Source: Mesorhizobium sp. NFR06 (lineage in GTDB: Bacteria; Pseudomonadota; Alphaproteobacteria; Rhizobiales; Rhizobiaceae). From it: a stretch of 64,000 nt of DNA. The notes below the pieces were generated by a model. The model was not told the DNA's origin. It searched no databases and was given only the letters and a program-made list of their open reading frames with translations. Position 1 is the stretch's first letter. The number at the start of each line of letters is the position of its first letter. The position numbers and the translations under genes were made by a program. Positions 20,860 to 31,863 of this stretch are shown here, piece by piece. Location of the stretch: contig NZ_FOVT01000011.1 in the NCBI RefSeq assembly GCF_900115245.1, forward strand, positions 1 through 64,000. The letters are read 5' to 3'.

Positions 20860-21722
20860 GAGGCAGCACCCCTGAGGCGCGGCGCCTCGCCATCGCCGGC
20901 GTTGATGGAAAAATCCCGCGCGTTCTTCAGATTGGGAATCTTGCGGCGCGCGGCGCGCGACTGCGCCGGACCGATCTCGGCCACGATCACCCCGGGTTCG
21001 TCATGCGCGGCCTCGGCGATGACGCGCCCCCACGGGTCGACGATCAGCGAATGGCCATAGGTCTCGCGCCCATCCTCATGCAGGCCGCCCTGCGCGGCGG
21101 CGATGACATAGGCGCCGTTTTCGATCGCGCGGGCGCGCAACAGCACATGCCAATGCGCCTCGCCGGTCTGGCGCGTGAAAGCGGCGGGCACCGTCAGCAC
21201 CTCGGCCCCGGCCATCGCCTCGGCGCGGAACAGCTGCGGGAAGCGCAGGTCGTAACAGACGGCAAAGCCCAGCCTCGTCCCCTCGATATCGGCCACGACC
21301 GCTTCCGTTCCCGGCTCGTAGGAAGCGGATTCACGCCAGCTCTCGCCATTGTCGAGGTCGACATCGAACATATGGATCTTGTCATAGCCGGCGATCAGGG
21401 CGCCGTCGGGCGAAAACAGGAACGCGCGGTTGGCGAGCTTGCCGTCGGCGCGCAGGATCGCGGTCGAACCGACATGCAGGTGAATGCCGAGTTCCTTCGC
21501 CAGCCGGCGCGCGGTCGCGACGACCACGTCCTTGTCCTCGGTGGTGAAGGCGGCGGCTCCCGCCTGCTTGTCGCGAATCAGCCCCCCGGTCATTTCCGGC
21601 GTCTGGACGTAGGTGGCGCCTTGGCCGGCAGCCTGGCGGACCAGAACCTCCATGTCGGCGGCGTTGCGCTGTGGGCTCGTGCCCGAACGCATCTGCACGG
21701 CGGCGGCCTTGAAGGTGCCCAT
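20856..21722 (-). CDS. carbon-nitrogen hydrolase (Nit2/omega-amidase-like)
   Basis: Nitrilase-superfamily amidase of about 288 residues. The catalytic triad regions are visible: the Glu in YVQTPEMTGG, the Lys in AGYDKIHMFDV, and the Cys in LGFAVCYDLRFPQLFR. The close match to Nit1/Nit2 suggests hydrolysis of omega-amides or deaminated glutathione, which would fit the glutaredoxin gene next door. Of two in-frame ATGs, 21722 is chosen because GGGAG lies six bases upstream. It is part of the comF-grxC-nitrilase-DUF1178 run. Confidence 0.9.
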   Translation of the reverse strand: MGTFKAAAVQMRSGTSPQRNAADMEVLVRQAAGQGATYVQTPEMTGGLIRDKQAGAAAFTTEDKDVVVATARRLAKELGIHLHVGSTAILRADGKLANRAFLFSPDGALIAGYDKIHMFDVDLDNGESWRESASYEPGTEAVVADIEGTRLGFAVCYDLRFPQLFRAEAMAGAEVLTVPAAFTRQTGEAHWHVLLRARAIENGAYVIAAAQGGLHEDGRETYGHSLIVDPWGRVIAEAAHDEPGVIVAEIGPAQSRAARRKIPNLKNARDFSINAGDGEAPRLRGAAS

Positions 21723-21724
21723 GA

Positions 21725-21988
21725 TCATCTCCCGTTGGCGAGCAGCATGTCCAGCCGGCCCTGCGACTCCAACTCGTGGAGGTCGTCGCAGCCGCCGACA
21801 TGGGTGCCGCCGATAAAAATCTGCGGAAAGGTGGTCCGGCCATGCGCCTTGGATATCATCTCCTGGCGCAATTCCGGCGAGAACGAGGCGTCGTGCTCGG
21901 TATAGGCCACGCCCTTGCGGTCGAGCAGCCGCTTGGCCGCATTGCAGTAGCCACACATCATGCGGGTATAGATCGTCACATCAGCCAT
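21725..21988 (-). CDS. grxC: glutaredoxin 3
   Basis: Dithiol glutaredoxin of about 87 residues with the active site CGYC (in TRMMCGYCNAAKRLL), the cis-proline segment TTFPQIFIGG and the glutathione-binding GGCDDLHEL. It reduces protein and low-molecular disulfides with glutathione in the cytosol. The start at 21988 is preceded by AGGA. Two bases separate its stop from the nitrilase start. Confidence 0.95.
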   Translation of the reverse strand: MADVTIYTRMMCGYCNAAKRLLDRKGVAYTEHDASFSPELRQEMISKAHGRTTFPQIFIGGTHVGGCDDLHELESQGRLDMLLANGR

Positions 21989-22057
21989 CGGCCGGCAATC
22001 CTGCTCACGCATGCCGTCCCGTGCGAAAACGACATGCAGCAAAACATCAACTCAAAC

Positions 22058-22858
22058 CTATATAGTTGCGGACTCGTCGGGCCGAAAGTCCCCGGGCAGG
22101 ACGCGGGCAAAGGTGAGGATATCGACCGCTCCGGCGCCGCCCCTCTTCAGCGCCTTGGCGACCGCCCGTACTGTGGCACCGGTGGTATAGACATCGTCGA
22201 CGACCAGCACCCGGCGGCCCGAGATTTCGATTTCAGCGTCCGGCGGCACCCGAAAAGCGGCGCGCACATTCTCCTCACGCTCGTGCCGTTCGAGCCCGAC
22301 CTGCTGGCGCGTCAGCTTCACGCGTCTGACCGCGGATGGCTCGAACGGCAACCCGCTGAGCTTTGAAACGGCTCGCCCGAGTTCCGCCGACTGGTTGAAC
22401 TGGCGCCGGAAGAAGCGCCGCCAATGCAACGGCACCGGAACGACGAGGTCGGCCTCCGCGATCAACTCGGCTCCGGCGCGCATCATCCAGTTTGCCATCC
22501 ATGGCGCGAGGTCGGTCCGGTCCTGATATTTCAGCTCCTGCACCATCTGCCGCGCGACGCCCGAATAGACGACGGCGGCTCGGGCCCGCTCGAAGGGCGG
22601 CGGATCGGCGATCGCTTCCGCGGAAAGAAAGCCCTCGCCCATGTCATGGGCGAAGGGCGTACCCATCACCGGACACCAGGGCTTCTCCAATAGCCTCAGC
22701 TTTGGCCAGCAGGCGCCGCACAGCACGCCAGGCTGCGACACATGGCGACGACAGCCGGCGCAAACCGGCGGAAACAACAGGCGCGCCGGCCAGGCCAGTG
22801 CCTGCCGTGTGATGTGCTGGATCGCGCTGGTCTTGATCTTGTGCACCGGATCGGCCAC
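22058..22858 (-). CDS. ComF family protein (phosphoribosyltransferase-like)
   Basis: About 266 residues. An N-terminal zinc-knuckle (CAGCRRH and CGACWPKL) is followed by a PRTase fold with the PRPP loop VLVVDDVYTTGATVRAVAKAL. In competent bacteria ComF acts in DNA uptake; in most Proteobacteria its role is unclear. The start is taken as GTG 22858, where homology begins; the open frame continues far upstream through the divergent methyltransferase gene. No good ribosome site was seen, so the start is uncertain. Confidence 0.85.
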   Translation of the reverse strand: MADPVHKIKTSAIQHITRQALAWPARLLFPPVCAGCRRHVSQPGVLCGACWPKLRLLEKPWCPVMGTPFAHDMGEGFLSAEAIADPPPFERARAAVVYSGVARQMVQELKYQDRTDLAPWMANWMMRAGAELIAEADLVVPVPLHWRRFFRRQFNQSAELGRAVSKLSGLPFEPSAVRRVKLTRQQVGLERHEREENVRAAFRVPPDAEIEISGRRVLVVDDVYTTGATVRAVAKALKRGGAGAVDILTFARVLPGDFRPDESATI

Positions 22859-22922
22859 GTGATTGGAACCCCGCGCCACATTAACACCACTCCGGCAGGC
22901 GGGGACAACAGGAAGCTTTTCA

Positions 22923-23795
22923 TTGCAGCCCTTGATCGACACTGAGCTCTGGCTTGCGCGCAAGCGCCGGGCGCTTGCCCGCCCCGTCGAAGGCGCCGAT
23001 TTCCTGATGCGGCGGGCGGCGGAAGATCTTGCCGACCGGCTGGACGCCGTCGAGCGCCGCTTCGGCAAGGCGGCCGCGCTGTTCTGCCAGACATCGGCGG
23101 CGGCCGAGGTGCTCACCGAGAGCGGCAAAGTCGGTGAAATCGTGCGTGTCGAGATGGACGAAGCGTTTCTGGCCGGCGGCCCCGGCCTGGTAGCGCCGCC
23201 GGAGACCGTGCCGTTCGAGGAACGCAGCCTCGATCTCGTCGTCTCCCTGCTGTCGCTGCACGCGATCAACGATATTCCCGGCGTGCTCGCGCAGATCCGC
23301 CGGGTACTGAAACCGGACGGGCTGTTCCTCGGCGCTTTCGCCGGCGCGGGCACGCTCGCGGAGCTACGTGACAGCATGCTCGCGGCCGAGACGGAGCTTT
23401 GCGGCGGCGCAAGCCCGCGCATCCTTCCCTTCACCGACGTGCGCGACGCGGGTGCGCTGCTGCAGCGCGCCGGCCTGGCGCTGCCCGTCGCCGACGTCGA
23501 AACGGTCGCGGTGCGCTACGATACCCTGTTCGACCTCGCCGCCGATCTGCGCGCCATGGGTGAAACCAGCGCGCTCATCGATCGCAGCCGGCGGCCGGCC
23601 GGCAGACGCCTGTTTGCCCGCGCCGCCGAGATCTACGCCGAGCGGTTCTCGGACCCGGACGGCCGTATCCGGGCAAGCTTTTCGATTGTCTGGATGTCGG
23701 GTTGGGCCCCCGACGCCTCGCAGCAAAAGCCGCTCAAGCCAGGATCGGCCAAGGTCTCGCTGAAGGCGATCCTGGAGAACCCGCCGAAGAGTTGA
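22923..23795 (+). CDS. class I SAM-dependent methyltransferase, BioC/NDUFAF5-like
   Basis: About 290 residues. The N-terminal LIDTELWLARKRRALAR block, the weak SAM pocket and the motif DLVVSLLSLHAINDIPG, followed by RVLKPDGLFLGAFAG, match the bacterial relatives of the mitochondrial complex I assembly factor NDUFAF5. TTG 22923 is preferred because AGGAAG precedes it. It is divergent from comF. The true substrate is not known. Confidence 0.8.
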   Translation: MQPLIDTELWLARKRRALARPVEGADFLMRRAAEDLADRLDAVERRFGKAAALFCQTSAAAEVLTESGKVGEIVRVEMDEAFLAGGPGLVAPPETVPFEERSLDLVVSLLSLHAINDIPGVLAQIRRVLKPDGLFLGAFAGAGTLAELRDSMLAAETELCGGASPRILPFTDVRDAGALLQRAGLALPVADVETVAVRYDTLFDLAADLRAMGETSALIDRSRRPAGRRLFARAAEIYAERFSDPDGRIRASFSIVWMSGWAPDASQQKPLKPGSAKVSLKAILENPPKS

Positions 23796-23827
23796 GGCCT
23801 GCGGCTCTGGTTGCCTGACCCGCTTCG

Positions 23828-24007
23828 TCAGGGGGAGAAAGCTTGGACCAGCCTGCTGTTGTTGTCGCTGAACAGCCATTGGAGCGCATCCGCGGCCTTG
23901 CTGACGCCGCCAATGATTACAAGCGACAGCACGGTAAGGATCAGGCCATATTCGACGGCCGTGGCGCCCGTTTCATCCCTCACGAATTGCTGCAGCAGGT
24001 TTTTCAT
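23828..24007 (-). CDS. Flp/Fap type IVb pilin
   Basis: A 59-residue Flp pilin precursor: a short basic leader (MKNLLQQFVRDETG), the prepilin peptidase site at GATAVEYGLI with the Glu-Tyr pair expected at mature positions 5-6, and a hydrophobic helix (LILTVLSLVIIGG). Flp pilins build thin adhesive pili through the Tad secretion machinery. No cpa or tad genes lie nearby, so it depends on a locus elsewhere. Confidence 0.88.
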   Translation of the reverse strand: MKNLLQQFVRDETGATAVEYGLILTVLSLVIIGGVSKAADALQWLFSDNNSRLVQAFSP

Positions 24008-24119
24008 GATCATCGATCCCTCATGCAGAAATTCTAATGTCCTACCCGTTAAGAAAGGTTAACGGCAAAAGCTTAACAGCGGGTGAAACGCCGTTGTCCC
24101 GTGGAAACCGTTAACCACG

Positions 24120-24440
24120 TCAGCACTCGCCGCTGCGGCTGCCGTCGCTGCGGATGACGCAGATTGAACCGGGCAACGGCTGCAGCACGCTGCGCCGCAC
24201 CGTATATGTATCGACGCGATGCCCGATCGATCCGGTCGCGGTCATGTCGAGCCCGCCCGCGAAGCCGGCGCGGGCGCTCTGCGGCCGGGTCTGCTTGTCC
24301 AGAAAGGGCGTGGCGATCAGCGCCAACGCCACGGCGGCCGAGCCGAAGAGAAGCGTTATCCGCAGGATGCCCATGCCGGCGTCCACGGCACGAAAGCCGC
24401 GGTCGGGCCGGATCGGGTCCCAGTCTCTTTCAAGGCTCAT
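24120..24440 (-). CDS. hypothetical single-pass membrane protein
   Basis: About 106 residues, not recognised. One transmembrane segment (GILRITLLFGSAAVALALIATPFL, about residues 24-47) is followed by a tail of some 55 residues, probably periplasmic, with two Cys near the end (ICVIRSDGS...GEC) that could form a disulfide. The start at 24440 (MSLERDWDP) is the more likely of two ATGs. It lies 113 bases upstream of the flp gene in the same orientation, which may hint at a pilus link. Confidence 0.55.
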   Translation of the reverse strand: MSLERDWDPIRPDRGFRAVDAGMGILRITLLFGSAAVALALIATPFLDKQTRPQSARAGFAGGLDMTATGSIGHRVDTYTVRRSVLQPLPGSICVIRSDGSRSGEC

Positions 24441-24547
24441 CCCGTGTTTCCCAGTCATCGACGATATCGCCGCGAAACGGCTTCGCGCAATCTTTCACGT
24501 CGAGATAAATCTTCCATTAACGCTGGCTAAAGCAGGCGGCCGCGAAG

Positions 24548-24970
24548 TCACAAAAGATCGATGAGGAACTGGATCAGCGGCGCATCGGCCGGCGGCATCG
24601 GATAGTCGCGCATCTGCCGCGGCCTGACCCATTTGAGCCCCTGCCCTTCCCTGGCCTGCGCGATGCCGCGAAAGCGCCGGCAGACGTAAAGCGGCATCAA
24701 GAGATGGAAATCGTCGTAGGAGTGGCTGGCGAAGGTGAGCGGCGCCAGGCAAGGAATCTCGGTCTCGATGCCGAGTTCCTCATGCAACTCGCGGACCAGG
24801 CACTCTTCCGGCGTTTCGCCGGGCTCGACCTTGCCGCCTGGAAACTCCCACAGGCCGGCAAGCTGCTTGCCCTGCGGGCGCTGCGCCAGAAGCACGCGCC
24901 GGTCGGCGTCGACCAGCGCGCAGGCGGCGACCAGCAGCAGGCGCTTTCCCGACGGCTTAACCTCGCTCAT
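24548..24970 (-). CDS. mutT: MutT 8-oxo-dGTP diphosphatase (Nudix)
   Basis: Nudix hydrolase of about 140 residues that clears 8-oxo-dGTP from the nucleotide pool. The Nudix box is complete in GGKVEPGETPEE through RELHEELGI. The opening LLVAACALVDADRRVLLAQRP and the segment GLWEFPGGK are those of MutT. The start at 24970 overlaps the stop of the upstream GNAT gene by 4 bases, pointing to coupled translation. Confidence 0.93.
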   Translation of the reverse strand: MSEVKPSGKRLLLVAACALVDADRRVLLAQRPQGKQLAGLWEFPGGKVEPGETPEECLVRELHEELGIETEIPCLAPLTFASHSYDDFHLLMPLYVCRRFRGIAQAREGQGLKWVRPRQMRDYPMPPADAPLIQFLIDLL

Positions 24971-25746
24971 GCGCCCGGCGGCCGTCGATAGTGGTAGCGA
25001 TAGACTTCCTCGAAGCCGAGCGACCGGTAGAGCGAGAGCGCCGGCGCGTTGCCGGCCTCGACCTGCAGCCAGGCCTCGCGCGCGCCGCGCAGCCTGGCCC
25101 ACTTCAGCGCCGACAGGATGAGATTTCGGCTATGGCCTTTCTTGCGCGCCGACTTCTCGGTGGCGACCTCGAACAGCCCGGCAAGATCGCCGTCGTGAAC
25201 GCAGATCAGCGTCGCCAGCGGCTCATTGCCATCTTCGAGCGCGAACAGTCCGGCCTCCGGCTGGATGGCGCCGATGACCTCGGACAGGCCTGGCCGAAGC
25301 GAGGCATCCGAGCCGCTGGTCCTGAGCGATGCGCCGATGAAGCGGCTGATGTCCTTGAGCGGAATCTGGTCCATGGCCGCGCCGAGCTCGACCTCTTTCA
25401 ACGCCAGCCGCATCACCAGCGATTCGTCGAACTTGTTCCAGCCGGCCTTGTCGAGATGCGCCGACAGCACCTGCCCCGACAGCGGAGACATGCGAAAGGT
25501 CAGCGGCCTGCCATAGGCATCGAAACGCCGCGCGGCGCGGCCAATACGCTCTTCAATGGCGTGCGTGTCGCCCGGATCGAGCGGATTGACCGAGTTCAGA
25601 CGCTTGGCGGGGTGCCCGGCCGTAAGCCGAACCACCCAGGTCCCGTCATAATGGACGGCCGCCGCCGGCCAGGCGCGAAAACCCGCCGCCTCGTAGCGGC
25701 GCACGACCGCCAGCACGCTTGCCGGATGCCTCGACACCGGCGCCAT
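24967..25746 (-). CDS. GNAT family N-acetyltransferase
   Basis: About 259 residues. The C-terminal half is a GNAT domain: LFEVATEKSARKKGHSRNLILSAL contains the acetyl-CoA loop region, and EAGNAPALSLYRSLGFEEVYRYHYR is the typical end. The N-terminal half resembles the second, inactive GNAT-like half of rhizobial homologues. The start at 25746 shares one base with the argJ stop (TGATG), so argJ-GNAT-mutT form an operon. The substrate is unknown. Confidence 0.85.
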   Translation of the reverse strand: MAPVSRHPASVLAVVRRYEAAGFRAWPAAAVHYDGTWVVRLTAGHPAKRLNSVNPLDPGDTHAIEERIGRAARRFDAYGRPLTFRMSPLSGQVLSAHLDKAGWNKFDESLVMRLALKEVELGAAMDQIPLKDISRFIGASLRTSGSDASLRPGLSEVIGAIQPEAGLFALEDGNEPLATLICVHDGDLAGLFEVATEKSARKKGHSRNLILSALKWARLRGAREAWLQVEAGNAPALSLYRSLGFEEVYRYHYRRPPGA

Positions 25747-26987
25747 CAGCTCCGGTAATCGCCGTTGATGGCGACATATTCCTTGGTGAGGTCGCAGGTC
25801 CACACCGTCGCCTTGCCGCGGCCGATGCCGAGATCGGCGCGGATGCGGATATCGTCGCGCTTCATATAGGCCGAGGTCGCTTCCTCCGAATAGGCCGGAT
25901 CGCGCTCGCCCTCATGCGCCAGGCGATTATCGCCGAACCAGATCGACAACCGGTCGCGGTCGGCGGGTTCGCCGGCCTTGCCGACGGCCATGACGACGCG
26001 GCCCCAATTGGCGTCCTCGCCGGCGACCGCGGTCTTGACCAGCGGCGAATTGGCGATCGAAAGCGCAATGCGTTTGGCCGAACGTGCCGATTTCGCGCCG
26101 GTCACGGTGACCTCGACCTGTTTGCGCGCGCCCTCGCCGTCGCGCACCACCTGCAAAGCCAGCGACTTCAGCACCTTGCCGAGCGCCCGGCGGAATGCGC
26201 CGAGCCGTGCATCCTTCGGGTCGCTGATAGCGGGCGCGCCGCGCTTGCCGGCGGCACCGGTGGCGAAGATGAGCAGCGTGTCGCTGGTCGAGGTGTCGCT
26301 GTCGACGGTGACCGCGTTGAAGGTCTTGGCCGTGCCGCGCGAGAGCAGATCCTGCAGCACGGGCGCCGCGATCGGCGCGTCGGTGGCGATGAAGGACAGC
26401 ATCGTCGCCATGTCGGGCGCGATCATGCCGGCGCCCTTGGCGATGCCGTTGATGGTGACGTCGGCCTCGCCAAGCCTGACCGTCGCCGTCGCCACCTTCG
26501 GATAGGTATCCGTGGTCATGATGGCCTTGGCCGCCTCGCTCCACAGATCCGGCTTGCCGTCCTTGACCAGGCCGGCGAGCAGATGGCTGAATTTGTTGGT
26601 GTCGAGCGGTTCGCCGATCACTCCGGTCGAGGCCAGGAACACTTCGCCTTCCGAGCACCCCGCGGCCTTGGCCGCGGCCTCGCCGGTCAGCGCGGTCGAC
26701 GCCTTGCCCTTCTTGCCGGTGAAGGCGTTGGCGTTGCCGGAATTGACCACCAGCACGCGCGCCTTGCCGGCGGGCAGGTTCTGGCGGCAGAAGTCGACCG
26801 GCGCGGACGGACATTTCGACCTCGTGAAGACGCCGGCGACAGCCGTGCCCGGATCGAAGACCATGGCGAGCAGGTCGGTTCGGTTCCGGTACTTGATGCC
26901 CGCTTCGGCGGTGGCGATGCGAACGCCCTCGACGACCGGCATCTTCGGATATTTCTTCGGTGCGAGCGGCGAAATCGTAGCGGACAT
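25746..26987 (-). CDS. argJ: ArgJ ornithine acetyltransferase / N-acetylglutamate synthase
   Basis: About 413 residues. It moves the acetyl group from N-acetylornithine to glutamate in the cyclic arginine pathway. The self-cleavage and catalytic Thr lie in KGAGMIAPDMATMLSF, and the oxyanion-hole TTGV-type segment is present as LASTGVIGEPL. The start at 26987 (MSATISPLAPKKYP) is 22 codons inside the longest frame. The gene order ppiC...argJ-GNAT-mutT is usual in Rhizobiales; a tetR gene is interposed here. Confidence 0.95.
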   Translation of the reverse strand: MSATISPLAPKKYPKMPVVEGVRIATAEAGIKYRNRTDLLAMVFDPGTAVAGVFTRSKCPSAPVDFCRQNLPAGKARVLVVNSGNANAFTGKKGKASTALTGEAAAKAAGCSEGEVFLASTGVIGEPLDTNKFSHLLAGLVKDGKPDLWSEAAKAIMTTDTYPKVATATVRLGEADVTINGIAKGAGMIAPDMATMLSFIATDAPIAAPVLQDLLSRGTAKTFNAVTVDSDTSTSDTLLIFATGAAGKRGAPAISDPKDARLGAFRRALGKVLKSLALQVVRDGEGARKQVEVTVTGAKSARSAKRIALSIANSPLVKTAVAGEDANWGRVVMAVGKAGEPADRDRLSIWFGDNRLAHEGERDPAYSEEATSAYMKRDDIRIRADLGIGRGKATVWTCDLTKEYVAINGDYRS

Positions 26988-27102
26988 GATGACCCCGGAG
27001 CGGCGAGAACGCGAACGGAAGGCCGGTTTGCCTGATAGCGCGCCCCGGCGCAAGGGCGTTGTGGCCGAGCCTCACCGACCGCGCCAACCGTATCGCTGCC
27101 TA

Positions 27103-27115
27103 AAACGGATCGTTT
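27103..27115. promoter_or_regulatory. candidate TetR operator
   Basis: Perfect inverted repeat AAACG-GAT-CGTTT about 60 bases upstream of the TetR start and about 115 bases upstream of argJ on the other strand. A further CGTTT follows at 27116-27120. Its position in the divergent promoter region suggests autoregulation. Confidence 0.45.
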
Positions 27116-27174
27116 CGTTTCATCGGCCGAGCCGATATGATTGGTGACAGATTCACCGGCTAAGGAAGACTGAA

Positions 27175-27771
27175 ATGGGCGAGGCCGCCGCCGGCGGGCG
27201 CAAGTCGATCGGCGCCAAACGTAACCCGGAGAGCGCCGACGCCATTCTCGAGGCGGCTGAAGCGGTGCTGCGCGAGGCCGGCTATGCCGGCTTCTCGATC
27301 GAGGCCGTCGCCCGGCGGGCGCGGGCGGGAAAGCCGACCATCTATCGCTGGTGGCCGAGCAAGGCAGCGCTGCTGATCGAAGTCTACCAGCGGCAGAAGC
27401 ATGTCGAGACACCCGACACCGGCAACGTCGAGGATGATCTGACAGGCTTCCTCAAGAACCTGTTCGCGCATTGGCGCGACACCCCGTCGGGCAATATCTT
27501 CCGCTCGCTGGTCGCCGAGGCGCAGTCGGACGAAACCGCGGCGGCGGCGCTTGCGAACTACGCGAAGGGCCGCCGCACCCATACCGGCATGATGATCGAG
27601 CGCGCCAAGGCACGCGGCGAGGTGGCAGCCGATGTCGATGCCGGGATTGTCGCCGACCTTATCGCTTCCTTCGCCTGGCGGCATCTGCTGAGCAATCGCC
27701 TCGACGAGGACGAAGCTGCTATCCGTGCCGCCGTCCGCTATGTGGTGCGAGGGATAACACAGGCGCCATAA
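27175..27771 (+). CDS. TetR/AcrR family transcriptional regulator
   Basis: A 198-residue regulator. The helix-turn-helix lies at residues 36-60 (GFSIEAVARRARAGKPTIYRWWPSK), a clean TetR signature. The C-terminal ligand domain matches the TetR_C group seen in regulators with AVRYVVRGI ends. An AAGGAAG box precedes ATG 27175. No efflux gene adjoins; its targets may be itself and distant genes. Confidence 0.9.
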   Translation: MGEAAAGGRKSIGAKRNPESADAILEAAEAVLREAGYAGFSIEAVARRARAGKPTIYRWWPSKAALLIEVYQRQKHVETPDTGNVEDDLTGFLKNLFAHWRDTPSGNIFRSLVAEAQSDETAAAALANYAKGRRTHTGMMIERAKARGEVAADVDAGIVADLIASFAWRHLLSNRLDEDEAAIRAAVRYVVRGITQAP

Positions 27772-27776
27772 AGCGA

Positions 27777-27796
27777 AGGGCGCCCGAAGGCGCCCT
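27777..27796. terminator. hairpin between convergent tetR and ppiC
   Basis: Perfect 8-bp stem AGGGCGCC / GGCGCCCT with loop CGAA, 6 bases after the tetR stop and 30 bases from the ppiC stop. There is no long T run on either strand, so it may stop both transcripts weakly or protect their 3' ends. Confidence 0.6.
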
Positions 27797-27826
27797 CTGT
27801 AGACAACTGTCGTCGGTTGCTGGCGA

Positions 27827-28753
27827 TTACTTGCCGGCCTCGAGCGTGTCGACGTCCTTCTTGAGCTTCGCGTCCGCGATCTCGACCTTGGCGGCGGCGC
27901 GCAGTTCCTTGACCATGGCGAAATACTTGTCGCGGATCACCGCCTGCTTGGCCTGGTCCTTGACGTCGTCGAAGGCCGGCGGCTGCTTGGCGCGCTTGTC
28001 CTCGACCTTGATGACGTGCCAGCCGAACTGCGACTGCACCGGCTCCTTCGAATATTTGCCGACCTCGAGCGCGAAGGCCGCCTTGTCGAATTCCGGCACC
28101 ATCTGCCCGGGACCGAACCAGCCGAGGTCGCCGCCACTGGTCTTGCCGCTCGGATCGCTGGTGTGCTCGTTGGCGAGCTTCTGGAAGTCGGCGCCGCCGT
28201 CTAGCTGCTTGATGATCGCCTCGGCCTCCTCCTTCGTCTTCACGAGGATGTGACGGGCATGGATTTCGTTGACCGGCGGCGTGTTGGCGATTTCCTGGTC
28301 ATAGCGGGCGCGCACTTCGGCATCCGTCACCTTGTCGACGACTTCCTTCTCGACCACCTCGCCGTGGAGCGCGCGCGACTGCAGGAAAGCCATGCGGCGC
28401 TGGAAGTCGGGATCCTTGTCGAGACCGGCGTCGACCGCCTTCTTGGCCATGACGCGGATTTCGATCGCCGCCGAAAGGGCCGCCGCGCGGCGCTGTTCAG
28501 GCGGCAGCTGCGCGAACTGTTGCGACAGTTCGCCTTCGGCGAGCTGAAGGTCGGCCTCGGTCAGCTTCTGGCCATTGACGGTGGCGACCACGGCATTGGG
28601 ATCGACCGGCGCCGCCGGAGCTGCGGCAGGTGCGGTGGCGTCCGGCTGGGCGGGCTTGGTCTCCTGGGCCATCAGCGGCGACAGGCAAAGGGCCGAGAGC
28701 CCGAAGGCCAGACCGAAGCTGGCGAGCGAGGCGCGGCGGAACGACAGGGACAT
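27827..28753 (-). CDS. PpiC-type (parvulin) peptidyl-prolyl isomerase
   Basis: Periplasmic foldase of about 308 residues. A signal peptide (ending near LSPLMAQE) is followed by an Ala/Pro-rich spacer, an SurA/PrsA-like N-terminal chaperone region and a parvulin domain (NEIHARHILVKTKEEA through FGWHVIKVED). It assists folding of outer-membrane or secreted proteins. The start at 28753 is chosen to expose the signal peptide. It is divergent from secA, which supplies its class of substrates to the periplasm. Confidence 0.92.
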   Translation of the reverse strand: MSLSFRRASLASFGLAFGLSALCLSPLMAQETKPAQPDATAPAAAPAAPVDPNAVVATVNGQKLTEADLQLAEGELSQQFAQLPPEQRRAAALSAAIEIRVMAKKAVDAGLDKDPDFQRRMAFLQSRALHGEVVEKEVVDKVTDAEVRARYDQEIANTPPVNEIHARHILVKTKEEAEAIIKQLDGGADFQKLANEHTSDPSGKTSGGDLGWFGPGQMVPEFDKAAFALEVGKYSKEPVQSQFGWHVIKVEDKRAKQPPAFDDVKDQAKQAVIRDKYFAMVKELRAAAKVEIADAKLKKDVDTLEAGK

Positions 28754-29016
28754 CAAGATAAACTCCAATGGGTATTGCCAATAAGGATCGCGTGAGCGGA
28801 AGGGTTCCAGATAGTCGGATTGTGGCGGAATTTGGCGCTGCCCACAGGGCCAACGCGGCGTTGACATCGATTGAGCCCCCTCTTATCTGTCCAACGACTT
28901 GGCGTCCAGAACCGTTTTCCGGGCGCTTTTTGCGTTTGCCCGCATTCACGCGGATTTGATGGGCCCGCCAGGTGCCTGTCGCAAACGACCAAAATTGCTA
29001 TCGAAAGGACCATTGG

Positions 29017-31749
<2,733 letters not shown>

Positions 31750-31753
31750 CCTC

Positions 31754-31812
31754 TTCTTCCTTCACCCCGTCACAACACGGGGAGAAGGTGGCCCGCAGGG
31801 CCGGACGAGGAG
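31754..31812. repeat. rhizobial intergenic mosaic-type repeat, copy 1
   Basis: Contains the block cacggggagaaggtggcccgcagggccgg-type sequence preceded by ttcaccccg, just after secA. The same block recurs near 35873 and, inverted, near 36052. The ccttctcccc / ggggagaagg parts can pair. It resembles RIME-like elements of rhizobia. Confidence 0.65.
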
Positions 31813-31863
31813 CAGCGTCGGCGCTGGCGGTTCCAGTAGAACGCTTTCATCGGCCAGCGGACC

